Source of the DNA: JAHEJV01 sp964653555
Lineage (GTDB): Bacteria; Myxococcota_A; UBA9160; SMWR01
NCBI GenBank assembly: GCA_964653555.1
Contig: CAZZFT010000007.1
Span: forward strand, 15,251-79,250
Reading direction: 5' to 3'
Length of the DNA stretch: 64,000 nucleotides
Position numbers and translations under genes: made by a program. Positions 10,741 through 18,962 of this stretch are shown here, piece by piece; the stretch's first letter is position 1, and every line of letters starts with the position of its first letter. The notes beneath the pieces are model-generated. The model was given only the letters and a program-made list of their open reading frames with translations, was not told where the DNA came from and did no database searches.

Positions 10741-11064
10741 TCAGTGCAGCGGCACGGGCGGGGCGTCGGTACCGGTCTCGCAGGAGCCGCGCGAGAACGC
10801 GGCGACTTCCGGATCCGCGCAGGCAGTGCACGCGTTACCGTAGGTCCGGCGCTGGTCCTCGGCGCAAGGCGGCGCCGGGCAGCGGTGACCGCACACCGGC
10901 CGGTACTCGCGCGTGCACATCGGACGGCGCGGCTCCCCGCACGCCTCCAGGCTCGGCCCGGGCGGCGCCGGGGGAGACGGATCACCGGCGGCGCAGGCCC
11001 AGAGCGCCATCGCCAGCAGGCAGGCCAAGCGGCACGCGCACAGGAAGGTTCGGGTCGAACGCAC
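10741..11064 (-). CDS. Kazal-like domain lipoprotein
   Basis: A 107-residue protein from GTG 11064 with a cysteine-containing hydrophobic leader (LLAMALWACAAG, lipobox-like) and a proline-rich linker. A Kazal-type pattern follows: CTREYRPVCG, then RTYGNACTACAD and a closing Cys in FSRGSC. The Y-x-N-x-C-x-x-C core and the spacing to the last Cys are characteristic of Kazal serine-protease inhibitor folds. Such domains are common in animals and found in some bacteria; an anti-protease or purely structural role cannot be told apart. The ribosome site is weak (TAGGA), so the start is less sure than the domain. No protease gene is adjacent. Confidence 0.7.
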   Translation of the reverse strand: MRSTRTFLCACRLACLLAMALWACAAGDPSPPAPPGPSLEACGEPRRPMCTREYRPVCGHRCPAPPCAEDQRRTYGNACTACADPEVAAFSRGSCETGTDAPPVPLH

Positions 11065-11142
11065 CGGGCGAATCCTACCACCCGCCGCCCGCGCCGCGCC
11101 TGCGATACCCTGCGCGAGACCTCCCCCCCTGGAGAAGAGAGC

Positions 11143-11487
11143 GTGCGAAGAATTCCGAAGATCCCCGGGCGGCGGCGCACCGTCCTGCTCTGCGCGGCGC
11201 TCGCCCTGACGTCCAGCGCCTGCGCGTGGGTGAAGCTCACCGACGCGGGCAGTGAGGTCCGGGTGGCGTCCGCCGACGCGGTGACGTCCTGCGACAAGGT
11301 CGGTGCCACGCACGCGAAGACCAGCCCCCGGGCCTGGATCTTCGCGCGCAACCCGAGGAAGATCGACGAAGAGGTCGAGTACCTCGCCCGGAACGAGGCC
11401 GCCAACATGGGGGGCGACACGATCGTTCCGCGCTCTTCGACCTCGGACGAGGGGCGGCGCTCCTTCGACGTCTACATCTGTCGCTAG
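11143..11487 (+). CDS. DUF4156 family lipoprotein
   Basis: A 114-residue protein from GTG 11143 (GGAGAAGAG upstream) with a basic leader and a lipobox SSAC. The mature part begins AWVKLTDAGSEV and has a conserved Cys in VTSCDKVG, then EYLARNEAANMGGDTIV and the C-terminal FDVYICR with a second Cys. This matches the DUF4156 family, small outer-membrane lipoproteins related in fold to RcsF. Two cysteines may form the disulphide of that fold. Role unknown; it is divergent from the Kazal-like gene with 78 bases between starts. Confidence 0.8.
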   Translation: MRRIPKIPGRRRTVLLCAALALTSSACAWVKLTDAGSEVRVASADAVTSCDKVGATHAKTSPRAWIFARNPRKIDEEVEYLARNEAANMGGDTIVPRSSTSDEGRRSFDVYICR

Positions 11488-11510
11488 CGTGCCGGCGATC
11501 CGGCACCGGG

Positions 11511-11541
11511 AGCCGAGCGAAGGCGGGCCCCTGCCGGGCTA
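11511..11541 (-). repeat. Dispersed GC-rich stop-codon-proximal repeat, copy B
   Basis: Read on the minus strand it begins at the TAG stop of the GNAT-VanZ gene: TAGCCCGGCAGGGGC, then CCGCCTTCGCTCGGC. It matches copy A at nearly every base and lies between two convergent genes, a typical place for a bidirectional terminator. Confidence 0.6.
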
Positions 11542-12444
11542 GGAGCTGGAGCGGTGGGCGCGCCACAGCGCGGCCATGCCGCCGAAGCAGACGACGCCGA
11601 TCAGGCTCCAGAGCAGGTCCTCCAGCGAGAAGCTGCGGCGGGGCAGCCAGTACTGGATGCCCTCCTCGAAGGCGACGAGCACCACCACTCCCGCGACGAT
11701 GGCCTCGGCGCTGATCCGCCGCGTCCCGATGCGCCTTCCGGCGAAGCCGAGGACGGCGACCCCGGCGAATCCTCCCATCAGCAGGAAGTGGCCGGTCTTG
11801 TCGCGGCCCGGCAGGTAGGGCGTCCAGCGCAGCAGCACCAGCGGACGCGTGGTGGCGAGTGCGGAGAGCAGGAACAGCGCCAGCATCCAGAGGGCGGCGG
11901 TCCAGCGCCAGAAGGGGCGGTGCGGATCCACCCGGCGCGCCATCGCGACCCGGATGCCGGGATCGAAGCCCTTGCGCCTCTCCTCCTCGACGACCTCGCG
12001 CAGCGCGGGCGGAAGCTCGCCCGCCGCGAGCACGCGGAAGCCCAGACGCTCGTAGTAGGGCGCGTTCCAGGGCACCCGGGCGTAGGTGGCGAGGGTGACG
12101 TACTCGTATCCACGGCGGCGAGCCACCTCGCACACGTGCTCCACCAGAGCCGTGCCGATGCCGCGCCGTCCGTGATCGGGGTCGACGTCGAGCTCATCGA
12201 GGTGCACGCCGCTGGCCAGCTCGCGGACCAGCGCGAAGCCGACCACCCGGTCGCCGTCGTCGACCGCCACCCACAGCGCGTCGCGCGCGCGCGCGCGCGC
12301 GAGCTCCGCAGGAGTCCTCGTCGTCTCCAGGACCGAGGGCGCGATCCCGTAGTCGGCGAAGGCCGCGGACGCGCGCTGCTCGATGCCGGGCAGCGCCGCG
12401 AGGTCTCTCTCCTCCGCCGCGCGCAGCCGGTAGCCGGAATGCAT
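11539..12444 (-). CDS. GNAT acetyltransferase-VanZ membrane domain fusion
   Basis: A single 301-residue frame from ATG 12444 (GGAGG upstream). Residues 1-165 are a GNAT N-acetyltransferase, with LDELDVDPDHGRRGIGTALV as the acetyl-CoA binding motif A and NAPYYERLGF as motif B. Residues about 175-300 are a VanZ-like domain: four hydrophobic segments, the family signature GRDKTGHFLLMGG and AFEEGIQYWLP. VanZ domains are usually separate proteins linked to teicoplanin resistance or to membrane/peptidoglycan functions; fusion to an acetyltransferase is unusual. The GNAT part should face the cytoplasm and modify a small amine or peptide, perhaps at the membrane. A (CG)n run at 12283-12301 encodes ARARAR. 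Confidence 0.82.
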   Translation of the reverse strand: MHSGYRLRAAEERDLAALPGIEQRASAAFADYGIAPSVLETTRTPAELARARARDALWVAVDDGDRVVGFALVRELASGVHLDELDVDPDHGRRGIGTALVEHVCEVARRRGYEYVTLATYARVPWNAPYYERLGFRVLAAGELPPALREVVEEERRKGFDPGIRVAMARRVDPHRPFWRWTAALWMLALFLLSALATTRPLVLLRWTPYLPGRDKTGHFLLMGGFAGVAVLGFAGRRIGTRRISAEAIVAGVVVLVAFEEGIQYWLPRRSFSLEDLLWSLIGVVCFGGMAALWRAHRSSS

Positions 12445-12608
12445 CCGTCCTCCGAGTCGGGCGCGAGCTCCCCGACGCACCCCGCGTTCGCACCGCCCGA
12501 CGCGCGAGCATAACCGCCGCCCCCCGGCTCGTCTCGATCTGCTCACGACGACCCGCTCGCCAGGTGCCCGGTGCGCAACCCGAGGTCGCGTCCTGGTATG
12601 CTGGGGCC

Positions 12609-13451
12609 GTGAGCACCACCGACCTTCTCCTCGACGGACTGGCGTTTGCCGAGGGCCCGCGCTGGCACCAGGGCGCGCTCTGGTTCTCCGACATGCACGA
12701 CCAGCTCGTGAAGACGGTCGACACCGGCGGCCGCTGCGAGGAGATCGTGCGCGTCGAAGGCGACCCCTCGGGCCTGGGCTGGCTGCCCGATGGGCGGCTG
12801 CTCGTGGTATCGATGCGGGACCGCCGACTGCTTCGGCTCGATCCCGACGGCCTGCGCGAGGTGGCCGACCTCTCCGGCGTCGCGTCCTACCACTGCAACG
12901 ACATGGTGACCGACGCCCGTGGGCGCTCCTACGTCGGCAACTTCGGCTTCGACTTCCAGGGGGGAGCGGCACCGCGAACGACGGCGATGGCGCTCGTGCT
13001 CCCCGACGGAGAGGTACGCGTCGCCGCCGAGGACCTCTCCTTCCCCAACGGCACCGTGATCACTCCCGACGGACGCACGCTGGTCGTCGGAGAGTCCTCG
13101 GCCGCGCGGCTGACCGCGTTCGACGTCGCCGAGGACGGATCGCTCTCGAACCGACGCGTGTGGGCCCAGCTCGAGAAGGCGGTGCCCGACGGCATCTGCC
13201 TCGACGCGGAGGGCGCCATCTGGGTGGCCTCGCCGATCGGCGCCGAGGTGCTGCGCGTGCGCGAGGGAGGCGAGGTGACCGACCGCGTCGCGACCTCGCA
13301 GCGGGCGGTCGCCTGCGCCCTGGGCGGCGCGCGGCGCACCACGCTCTTCGTCTGCACCTCCGAGAGCCTCCAGGCCGAGGAGTGCCGCGCGAAGCGCGCC
13401 GGGCGCATCGAGGTCGCCGAGGTGCGGGTGCCGGGCGCGGGCTTCCCCTAG
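12609..13451 (+). CDS. SMP-30/gluconolactonase family lactonase
   Basis: Six-bladed beta-propeller hydrolase of the SMP-30 / gluconolactonase / luciferin-regenerating group, acting on sugar or other lactones with a divalent metal. The 280-residue protein keeps the metal ligands expected for the fold: Glu in FAEGPRW, Asn in SFPNGTV and Asp in VPDGICLD, with HCNDMV as a further conserved blade. It begins at GTG with only a weak purine stretch before it. No signal peptide, so it acts in the cytosol. The neighbours do not define a pathway. Confidence 0.87.
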   Translation: MSTTDLLLDGLAFAEGPRWHQGALWFSDMHDQLVKTVDTGGRCEEIVRVEGDPSGLGWLPDGRLLVVSMRDRRLLRLDPDGLREVADLSGVASYHCNDMVTDARGRSYVGNFGFDFQGGAAPRTTAMALVLPDGEVRVAAEDLSFPNGTVITPDGRTLVVGESSAARLTAFDVAEDGSLSNRRVWAQLEKAVPDGICLDAEGAIWVASPIGAEVLRVREGGEVTDRVATSQRAVACALGGARRTTLFVCTSESLQAEECRAKRAGRIEVAEVRVPGAGFP

Positions 13452-13481
13452 TCCGGCAGGGGCCCCCTGCGGCTCGCTGCG
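13449..13481 (+). repeat. Dispersed GC-rich repeat, copy C, joined to a second motif
   Basis: Begins at the TAG stop of the SMP-30 gene: TAGTCCGGCAGGGGCC, then CCCTGCGGCTCGCTGCG. The first part matches copies A and B. The last 15 bases (CTGCGGCTCGCTGCG, 13467-13481) recur exactly at 41175-41189 after the radical SAM gene. It lies in the gap between convergent genes. Confidence 0.6.
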
Positions 13482-13501
13482 TCGCGGGCCTGTTGGCCCC
13501 C

Positions 13502-14260
13502 TCAGCGGAGCGAGGCGAGCAGGTCCGGCAGCTCCCCGAGATCGCCGATCACGTGGTCCGGAGCCGGTCCCTCGTGCTTCGCCAGGGCGTCCTCGGGATC
13601 GGCGATGCGGCGCGTGAGCCAGACCGTCCGCATGCCCAGCGATGCCGCGCCGGCGACGTCGGCGCGCAGGCTGTCGCCCACGTGGAGCGCCTCCTCCGGC
13701 TGTACGGCGAGTCGCCCGAGTACTTCGCCGAAGATCTCGGCGCGCGGCTTGCGAAGGCCGAAGGAGTCGGACACCACCAGCGCGCTCGGATCGAGTCGGT
13801 CGTGCAGATCGGCGTCGCGCAGCACCGCCAGCGCCGTCTCGCTGTGGCTGAAGTTCGAGCACAGGCCGAGCCGGTGCGTCGCGCGCAGCGCGTCGAGCAC
13901 CCCGCCGTGGTGCTCGAGCACCTCGACGCCGCGACGCAGCACGCTCATGTGGATCCCCGTCAGCTCGTCGACGAGCGCGTCGTCTTCGACGCCCAGGCGC
14001 TTCAGCAGCTCGGCGAAGCGGAGCGCCGTGGGGACCTCGCGGTCGTGCCGATAGTGGCTCTCGGCGAAGGACCGGTCGCCCTCCTGCAACGCGTCGACGA
14101 AGGCGTCGAAGTCCACCTGCACCCGCCGATGGACCCGTTCGTGCAGGAGCGACAGGGAAGCCGGAACGCGCCTGCCGCGGTGCTCGGTCGCCGGGAGGTT
14201 CTCCCAGCGAAGGTCGACGAGCGTGTCGAAGAGATCGAAGACGACGGCGCGGATCGGCAC
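13502..14260 (-). CDS. HAD superfamily hydrolase (subclass IA)
   Basis: A 252-residue haloacid-dehalogenase-like phosphatase or dehalogenase. Motif I is VVFDLFDTLVD (nucleophile Asp and general-acid Asp), motif II is LCSNFSHS, motif III is the Lys in GLRKPRAEIF, and motif IV is HVGDSLRADVAGA. The helical cap at residues 15-90 marks it as subclass I. It starts at GTG 14260. It lies downstream of the luciferase-like oxidoreductase gene on the same strand, so co-transcription is possible. Substrate unknown. Confidence 0.88.
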   Translation of the reverse strand: MPIRAVVFDLFDTLVDLRWENLPATEHRGRRVPASLSLLHERVHRRVQVDFDAFVDALQEGDRSFAESHYRHDREVPTALRFAELLKRLGVEDDALVDELTGIHMSVLRRGVEVLEHHGGVLDALRATHRLGLCSNFSHSETALAVLRDADLHDRLDPSALVVSDSFGLRKPRAEIFGEVLGRLAVQPEEALHVGDSLRADVAGAASLGMRTVWLTRRIADPEDALAKHEGPAPDHVIGDLGELPDLLASLR

Positions 14261-14272
14261 GGCGGGCGTGGA

Positions 14273-14401
14273 CTAGCGAGGAGCCGGGCTCGCGTACGCG
14301 GTCTTCTGGAGGCGCAGGGGAGCCTCCGAGATCGACGCGACAGCGGCGCGGATCTTCGCCGAGGGCGGGGCGAATGCCGCCGGCGGCAGGTCGACCTTCA
14401 C
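14273..14401 (-). CDS. Possible 42-residue coupled small ORF
   Basis: A GTG at 14401 overlaps the TGA of the luciferase-like gene in the four-base form GTGA, the same coupling seen several times in this window. The frame runs 42 codons (MKVDLPPAAFAPPSAK to TAYASPAPR) and ends just before the HAD gene start. The product has no recognisable domain and is rich in Ala and Pro. The only support is the overlap and the lack of another explanation for the 137-base gap, so it may be chance. Confidence 0.25.
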   Translation of the reverse strand: MKVDLPPAAFAPPSAKIRAAVASISEAPLRLQKTAYASPAPR

Positions 14402-15348
14402 TTGCCCGCCAGCGGCACCACCACTGCCTCGGCGAAGGATTCGAGCAGGGTCGGGTCCTTGCCCTGGATCACGATGTAACTGATGCCCGTTTTCTCCCGC
14501 CGCCGCTCCAGCGTGTCGCGGATCTCGCTCGGGCTTCCGGTGAGGAAGAGCGGGCAGTCGGCGATCTCTTCGACGCTCATCGGCGAGTTCCCGGCGAGCG
14601 CCTCGCGCAGCGGCTTCGGGTCGTCGGTGATCGCCACGACGAAGCTGAGCGTGGTGAGCTCGATCGCGTCCGCGGGGCGTCCGGCGGCGGCCGCCGCCTC
14701 GCGCACCCATCCCACCTTCTCGAGCACGCGCTCCGGGGAGAGGTCGCCCGGCGTGTCGGCGTGCACGGCTCCCTTGGGCAGGCTCGGGTTGATCCCGATG
14801 ATGTCCGCGGTGCGCGCGGCCAGGGAAAGCACCCTGCGTCCGCCGCCGCCGATCAGCACCTTCGGCGGGCTCGCGGGGAGGGGATCCACCGCCTTCGCCA
14901 CCTCGGTGATCCGGTAGTGCTCGCCCGCGAAGCTCGTGCGCTCCTGCGTCCACATCGCGCGCAGGATTTCGAGCGCCTCCGCCAGGCGGTCGATGCGCAC
15001 GCCCGGGCGGTCGTAGGGCATGCCCGCCTCCCGGTAGTCGGTCTCCATCCAGCCCGCGCCGATCCCGAACTCGTGCCGACCGCCCGAGAGCAGCTGCAGC
15101 GTCGCCGCCGCCTTTGCCAGCACGACCGGATGGCGGTAGTCGACGTCGTAGACCAGCGATCCGATCGCGAGACGCTCGGTCACGGCGGCGGCCGCGGCCA
15201 GGGCCGTCACCGGCTCCCATTGGCCGTGGAAGTGGTCGGGCCAGAACACCGATGCGTAGCCCTGCGACTCGATGCGGCGCAGGCTCTCGCGCCAGGAGTC
15301 GGGCGGCAGGCCTTGCAGCTGGACGCCGAAGCGGAAGGGACGTGTCAA
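14398..15348 (-). CDS. Luciferase-like (LLM class) oxidoreductase, F420-type
   Basis: A 316-residue TIM-barrel flavin- or F420-dependent oxidoreductase. The start MTRPFRFGVQL, the segment WPDHFHGQWEPVTAL, the glycine-rich FGIGAGWMETDYREAGMPYDRPG and PKVLIGGGGRRVL are typical of the F420-dependent TIGR03621-like branch. The C-terminus holds the TGSPSEIRDTLERRR helix. It would reduce or oxidise an organic substrate in the cytosol; whether the cofactor is F420 or FMN cannot be settled, as no F420 synthesis gene is in the window. A second member lies at 44968-45888. Confidence 0.87.
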   Translation of the reverse strand: MTRPFRFGVQLQGLPPDSWRESLRRIESQGYASVFWPDHFHGQWEPVTALAAAAAVTERLAIGSLVYDVDYRHPVVLAKAAATLQLLSGGRHEFGIGAGWMETDYREAGMPYDRPGVRIDRLAEALEILRAMWTQERTSFAGEHYRITEVAKAVDPLPASPPKVLIGGGGRRVLSLAARTADIIGINPSLPKGAVHADTPGDLSPERVLEKVGWVREAAAAAGRPADAIELTTLSFVVAITDDPKPLREALAGNSPMSVEEIADCPLFLTGSPSEIRDTLERRREKTGISYIVIQGKDPTLLESFAEAVVVPLAGK

Positions 15349-15470
15349 GGGGGAAATCCTCCGTGCGCCCGGGGCCGGCCGCGATCCACCGGACCGGCCC
15401 GGGGGACGTCTGGGGCGCGAATCGATACCGTAGCGCGCCGCGCGCCCGATCCCGATGGGAGATCCGAACG

Positions 15471-15929
15471 GTGGTGAAGCTCGACATCGAAGAGTTCGCG
15501 CGCCGCGTCGCTACGGACGATCCCGAGCGGCTCGTCGGACCCGGCCATCCGATCGGCGACTTCCTGGGCGCCCCCGAATGGCGCGTGCTCGAGCGAGCGC
15601 CGGGCCGCCTGCGCGTGCGCGCGGTGCTGTGCGACGCCGTGCGCAACCCGCTCGGCGAGCTGTTCGGGGGCTTCACACCCACGTTCGTGGACTTCTTCGC
15701 GCTCCATGTCTTCCACACCACCCGCGCCGAGGGCGAGCCGCGCCGCTGGCTCGCCACCGCGAACCTGCGCGTGGACTACTTCGCGCCGATCCACGGGCCC
15801 GAGTTCGAGATGGACGGCACCATGCTCCACCGCAGCGGCCGCACCGGACACATCGAGGTGCGCTTCCGCGACGCGGAAAGACGGCTGTGCGCCCTCGCCC
15901 AGGCCACGCTGATCGAGCAACGCCCGTGA
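15471..15929 (+). CDS. PaaI-like hotdog thioesterase
   Basis: A 152-residue acyl-CoA thioesterase of the PaaI/HGG hotdog type. The segment NPLGELFGGFTPTFVDFFALHV has the active-site pattern normally written N-x-x-G-x-x-HGG, followed by LATANLRVDYFAPIHG and RRLCALAQATLIEQRP. The start is GTG 15471 or the next GTG codon at 15474, with GGGAGA upstream. It is the first gene of a five-gene coupled run; its stop overlaps the GTG of the next gene (GTGA). The expected His of HGG is Phe-Gly-Gly here, which some members also lack. Confidence 0.82.
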   Translation: MVKLDIEEFARRVATDDPERLVGPGHPIGDFLGAPEWRVLERAPGRLRVRAVLCDAVRNPLGELFGGFTPTFVDFFALHVFHTTRAEGEPRRWLATANLRVDYFAPIHGPEFEMDGTMLHRSGRTGHIEVRFRDAERRLCALAQATLIEQRP

Positions 15930-16429
15930 GTGACCGCAGGATCCCGGCCCCCTGTGATCCCCACGAGCTGGGCCGCTTCCTCGACACCTTCCTCTACGGC
16001 GGCGAGGCGTTCCTGATCGACGAGATCCGCGTGCTCGACGCCGCCGAGCGCCGCATCGAGGCGACTCTCGACACCACGCGCACGCTCCCGGTCTCCCGCT
16101 ACCAACGCGTCGGCGCCGGTCATCCGGCCCACGTGTCGGCTTCGGATCTGCTGATGGTCACGGGCAACCTGGGCTGCCTGCACGCCTGGTTCTTCCACGG
16201 CTGCCGCTGGGACGAGGGCTGGTCGGGCTTCGGCAATCGCATCCACCGCGCCGACTTCCGGCGGATCGCGCGCATCGGCCCGCCGCTCGACCTGGCGAGC
16301 CGGGAGACGCGGACGCGCGCCGGCGATCGGCGCGTGGTGCTCCGCTACGAGTTCTCCTTCCGGCAGCAGGGCCAGGAGGTCTACCGGGGGGATCAGTCGG
16401 CGATGTTCTTCAGGGACGCGGAGCTCTGA
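15926..16429 (+). CDS. FabZ-like hotdog protein
   Basis: A 167-residue hotdog-fold protein, probably of the 3-hydroxyacyl thioester dehydratase type. It starts at GTG overlapping the previous stop. Features are the N-terminal LGRFLDTFLYGGEAFLIDEI, the central helix SASDLLMVTGNLGCLHAWFF and the strand LRYEFSFRQQGQEVYRGDQ. The FabZ His/Glu pair is not evident: the usual PGHFP segment reads AGHPAHVSASD. It therefore may be a non-catalytic or divergent member. Six bases separate it from the GH84 gene. Confidence 0.65.
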   Translation: MSDRRIPAPCDPHELGRFLDTFLYGGEAFLIDEIRVLDAAERRIEATLDTTRTLPVSRYQRVGAGHPAHVSASDLLMVTGNLGCLHAWFFHGCRWDEGWSGFGNRIHRADFRRIARIGPPLDLASRETRTRAGDRRVVLRYEFSFRQQGQEVYRGDQSAMFFRDAEL

Positions 16430-16434
16430 CCGGC

Positions 16435-17898
16435 TTGTCCCCCATCGACGCGAGCCCGTTCCGGCATCGGGGAGTCGTCGAGGGCTTCTACGGAACGCCC
16501 CTGTCGACGGAGGACCGGCGCTGGCTGGTGGGATGCCTCGGCCGCTGGGGAATGAACGTCTACCTGCACGCGCCGAAGGACGACCCCCGTCATCGCGCGC
16601 GCTGGCGCGAGGCCTACCCGGAGTCGGAGATGGAGGCCTTCGCATCGCTGATCGAGCTGGGCGGCCGCGACGGTGTCGCGGTGGGCTTCGCCGTCTCCCC
16701 CGGGCTCTCGATCGAGTACGCCGCCGCGGCCGACCGGGCGGCGCTCGCCGCGAAGCTCGCCGCCTTCCGTTCGCTCGGGTCCCGTTGGTTCGCCTTGGCG
16801 CTCGACGACGTCCCCAGCGAGCTGAGGCACGCGCGGGACCGCCACGCCTTCCGCTCGCTCGCCGCCGCTCACGTATCCCTCGCCCACGAGGTGGCCGAGG
16901 CACTGGGTCCGGACGTCACGCTGTGGCTGATTCCGACGGACTACCTCGGCACCGAGGGCACGCCGTACCTCGAGGAGCTGGGCGCGACGCTCGATCCGCG
17001 CATCGAGGTGGGATGGACCGGACGCACGGTCGTCAGCCCGACGATCACCGCCTCCGAGGCGGCGGCGCGGGCAGCCACGTTGCGCCGTCCGGTCCTCTTG
17101 TGGGACAACGTGCCCGTCGCCGACGGGCCGATGCGGCCGATGCTGCACCTGGGACCCTACACCGGTCGCGAGGCCGATCTCGCGCGTCACGCGAGCGGTG
17201 TGCTGCTGAACCCGATGCAGCGCATCCGGGCCTCGGCCCCCGCGCTGGCGACCGCGGCGCGCTTCCTCGCCGACCCCCGGCACTACGACGCCGAGTCCGC
17301 GTGGCGGGACGCGGTGGCCGAGGCCGGCGCCGGCGCCCCCGAGGCCTTCGCGCTGTTCGCGGCGGCGCACCGCTATTCGGCGCTCGCGCCCGGCGACCGG
17401 GACCGGCAGCTGGAGGCGGCGATCACTGCGCTCGCGGACGCCCTCGCGCGGGGGCGCGACGCGGGGCGCGAGATCGCGCCGCTCGCCTCCCTGCTCGAAG
17501 GGCGCGCGGACGTCGCCGAAGCCCTGCTCGAAGACCTCCGAGACGACGCGCTGCGCCGCGAGATCGAGCCCTGGATCGTCTCCCACGCGATCGAGACGCG
17601 ACGCATGCGCACCGCGGTGCGCGCCCTGGAGGCGTTCTTCGGGCCAGGGTCGCGGAGCCAGCAGGTGCTGGCCTTCTTCGCGATGCAGGGCGCCCTCTCC
17701 CGCGAGACGTGCCCGCCCCAGGCGAGCTACGGACCGCGACGCGTCCTCTACCCGCAGCTCGTCTCGATGTCCGACGAAGCGATGGCCTTCGGCTCGGACC
17801 CGGCACTCGTGACGGGAGCGTGCCTCGCCGACGAGCTCGTCGCGCTCATCGAGCGCGTCGCCATCGAGCGCTACACGCGCTCGGGAGGCAGTGGATGA
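16435..17898 (+). CDS. GH84 beta-N-acetylglucosaminidase (O-GlcNAcase-like)
   Basis: A 487-residue hydrolase of the GH84 (NAGidase/O-GlcNAcase) family. It starts with RGVVEGFYGTPLS, followed by NVYLHAPKDDPRHRARWRE, the paired catalytic aspartates Asp124-Asp125 in LALDDVPSEL, and GWTGRTVVSPTIT. These are the canonical family blocks. Family members remove terminal GlcNAc by substrate-assisted catalysis. No signal peptide is seen, so the substrate is cytosolic or the start is misplaced. The start is TTG 16435, because no ATG or GTG lies before the first conserved motif. The ATGA overlap with the next gene marks translational coupling. Confidence 0.88.
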   Translation: MSPIDASPFRHRGVVEGFYGTPLSTEDRRWLVGCLGRWGMNVYLHAPKDDPRHRARWREAYPESEMEAFASLIELGGRDGVAVGFAVSPGLSIEYAAAADRAALAAKLAAFRSLGSRWFALALDDVPSELRHARDRHAFRSLAAAHVSLAHEVAEALGPDVTLWLIPTDYLGTEGTPYLEELGATLDPRIEVGWTGRTVVSPTITASEAAARAATLRRPVLLWDNVPVADGPMRPMLHLGPYTGREADLARHASGVLLNPMQRIRASAPALATAARFLADPRHYDAESAWRDAVAEAGAGAPEAFALFAAAHRYSALAPGDRDRQLEAAITALADALARGRDAGREIAPLASLLEGRADVAEALLEDLRDDALRREIEPWIVSHAIETRRMRTAVRALEAFFGPGSRSQQVLAFFAMQGALSRETCPPQASYGPRRVLYPQLVSMSDEAMAFGSDPALVTGACLADELVALIERVAIERYTRSGGSG

Positions 17899-18962
17899 GG
17901 CGCGGCGGGTCGCGCCGGGGCGTCGCGGTGCTCGCGGGATCGCTGCTCGCCCTCACCGTGACCTGCGACGCGGTGCGCGCTCAGACGCCGGCGGGGAGCC
18001 CCGAGCCGGCCTCCCTCTACGCCCCTCACGGAAGCCCCGAGACCGGCTTCTTCACGCCCTGGTCGCGCGATCCGCGCAACCTGTGGGACCTCGTGCGCTG
18101 GCAGCTGTTGTCGCGAAACCGCTACGACAAGAGCCGGCAGCCGACCGTACCGGTGGTGGCGAACGACGGAGCCTATCTCGCGGGCTACGAGCCCCGGGCC
18201 ACCGTGACCTGGGTGGGACACTCGACTTTCGCGATCCACGAGGGCGACGACGTCGTGCTCACCGATCCCCACTGGAGTCGCCGCGCACTGATCCCGGCGC
18301 GCTTCACCGAGCCCGGGATCCCCCTCGCGGCGGTCCCGCCCGACGCCTTTGCCGTCTTGTCCCACAACCACTACGACCATCTCGACGCGGATACGGTGGA
18401 GGCGCTGCCCGCCGGCCTTCGCTGGTTCGTGCCGCTGGGGATGGCCGATTGGTTCCGGGAGCGCGGGCGCTCGAACGTGATCGAGCTCGACTGGTGGCAG
18501 AGCGCAACCTACGGTCGTTGGACGATCACGTGTCTCCCGTCCCAGCACTGGTCGCGGCGGATCGACATGGGAAGCAATCGCGCGTTGTGGTGCGCCTGGC
18601 TGCTCGACTCGGGTCGGCGCCGCTACTTCTTCGCGGGCGACACCGGATACTTCCACGGTTTCAGCGAGTTCGGACGGCGCTACGGTCCCATCGACGTGGC
18701 GATGTTGCCGATCGGAGCCTACGAGCCGCGCTGGTTCATGCGCTGGCAGCACATGGACCCGGAGGAGGCGGTGCAGGCGTATCGCGACCTGCGCGCCGAA
18801 GTGATGCTGGGCATGCACTGGGGCACTTTCGACCTCACCGACGAGCCGCTCGACCTCCCGCCCCGCGTCCTCGCCGAGGTGGTCGTGCGCGCGGGTCTGG
18901 ATCCGGAGCGCGTCCTCACTCTCGCCGTGGGCGGCGTGTGGCGGGAGGGCCCGACGCGATGA
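17895..18962 (+). CDS. Exported metallo-beta-lactamase-fold hydrolase (NAPE-PLD/UlaG-like)
   Basis: A 355-residue protein from ATG 17895 (GGGAGG upstream) with a signal peptide ending VRAQTPAG. Zinc ligands are clear: SHNHYDHLD (HxHxDH), His in PSQHWSRR, Asp in FAGDTGYF and His in GMHWGTF. The WVGHSTFAIHEG strand and the HWSRR segment are typical of the UlaG / NAPE-phospholipase-D-like branch, which cleaves phosphodiester or lactone bonds. Periplasmic location is inferred from the leader. It overlaps the genes on both sides by four bases (ATGA), so it belongs to the GH84 transcript. Confidence 0.86.
   Translation: MRRGGSRRGVAVLAGSLLALTVTCDAVRAQTPAGSPEPASLYAPHGSPETGFFTPWSRDPRNLWDLVRWQLLSRNRYDKSRQPTVPVVANDGAYLAGYEPRATVTWVGHSTFAIHEGDDVVLTDPHWSRRALIPARFTEPGIPLAAVPPDAFAVLSHNHYDHLDADTVEALPAGLRWFVPLGMADWFRERGRSNVIELDWWQSATYGRWTITCLPSQHWSRRIDMGSNRALWCAWLLDSGRRRYFFAGDTGYFHGFSEFGRRYGPIDVAMLPIGAYEPRWFMRWQHMDPEEAVQAYRDLRAEVMLGMHWGTFDLTDEPLDLPPRVLAEVVVRAGLDPERVLTLAVGGVWREGPTR

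Noticed and set aside
12283..12301. (CG)n dinucleotide run.
   Set aside because: It codes for alternating Ala-Arg inside a good GNAT domain; simple by-product of GC-rich codons, although it could be prone to slippage.
15926..16429. Calling the second hotdog gene fabZ.
   Set aside because: The catalytic His/Glu signature of FabZ is not evident and the context is not fatty-acid synthesis, so only the fold is claimed.
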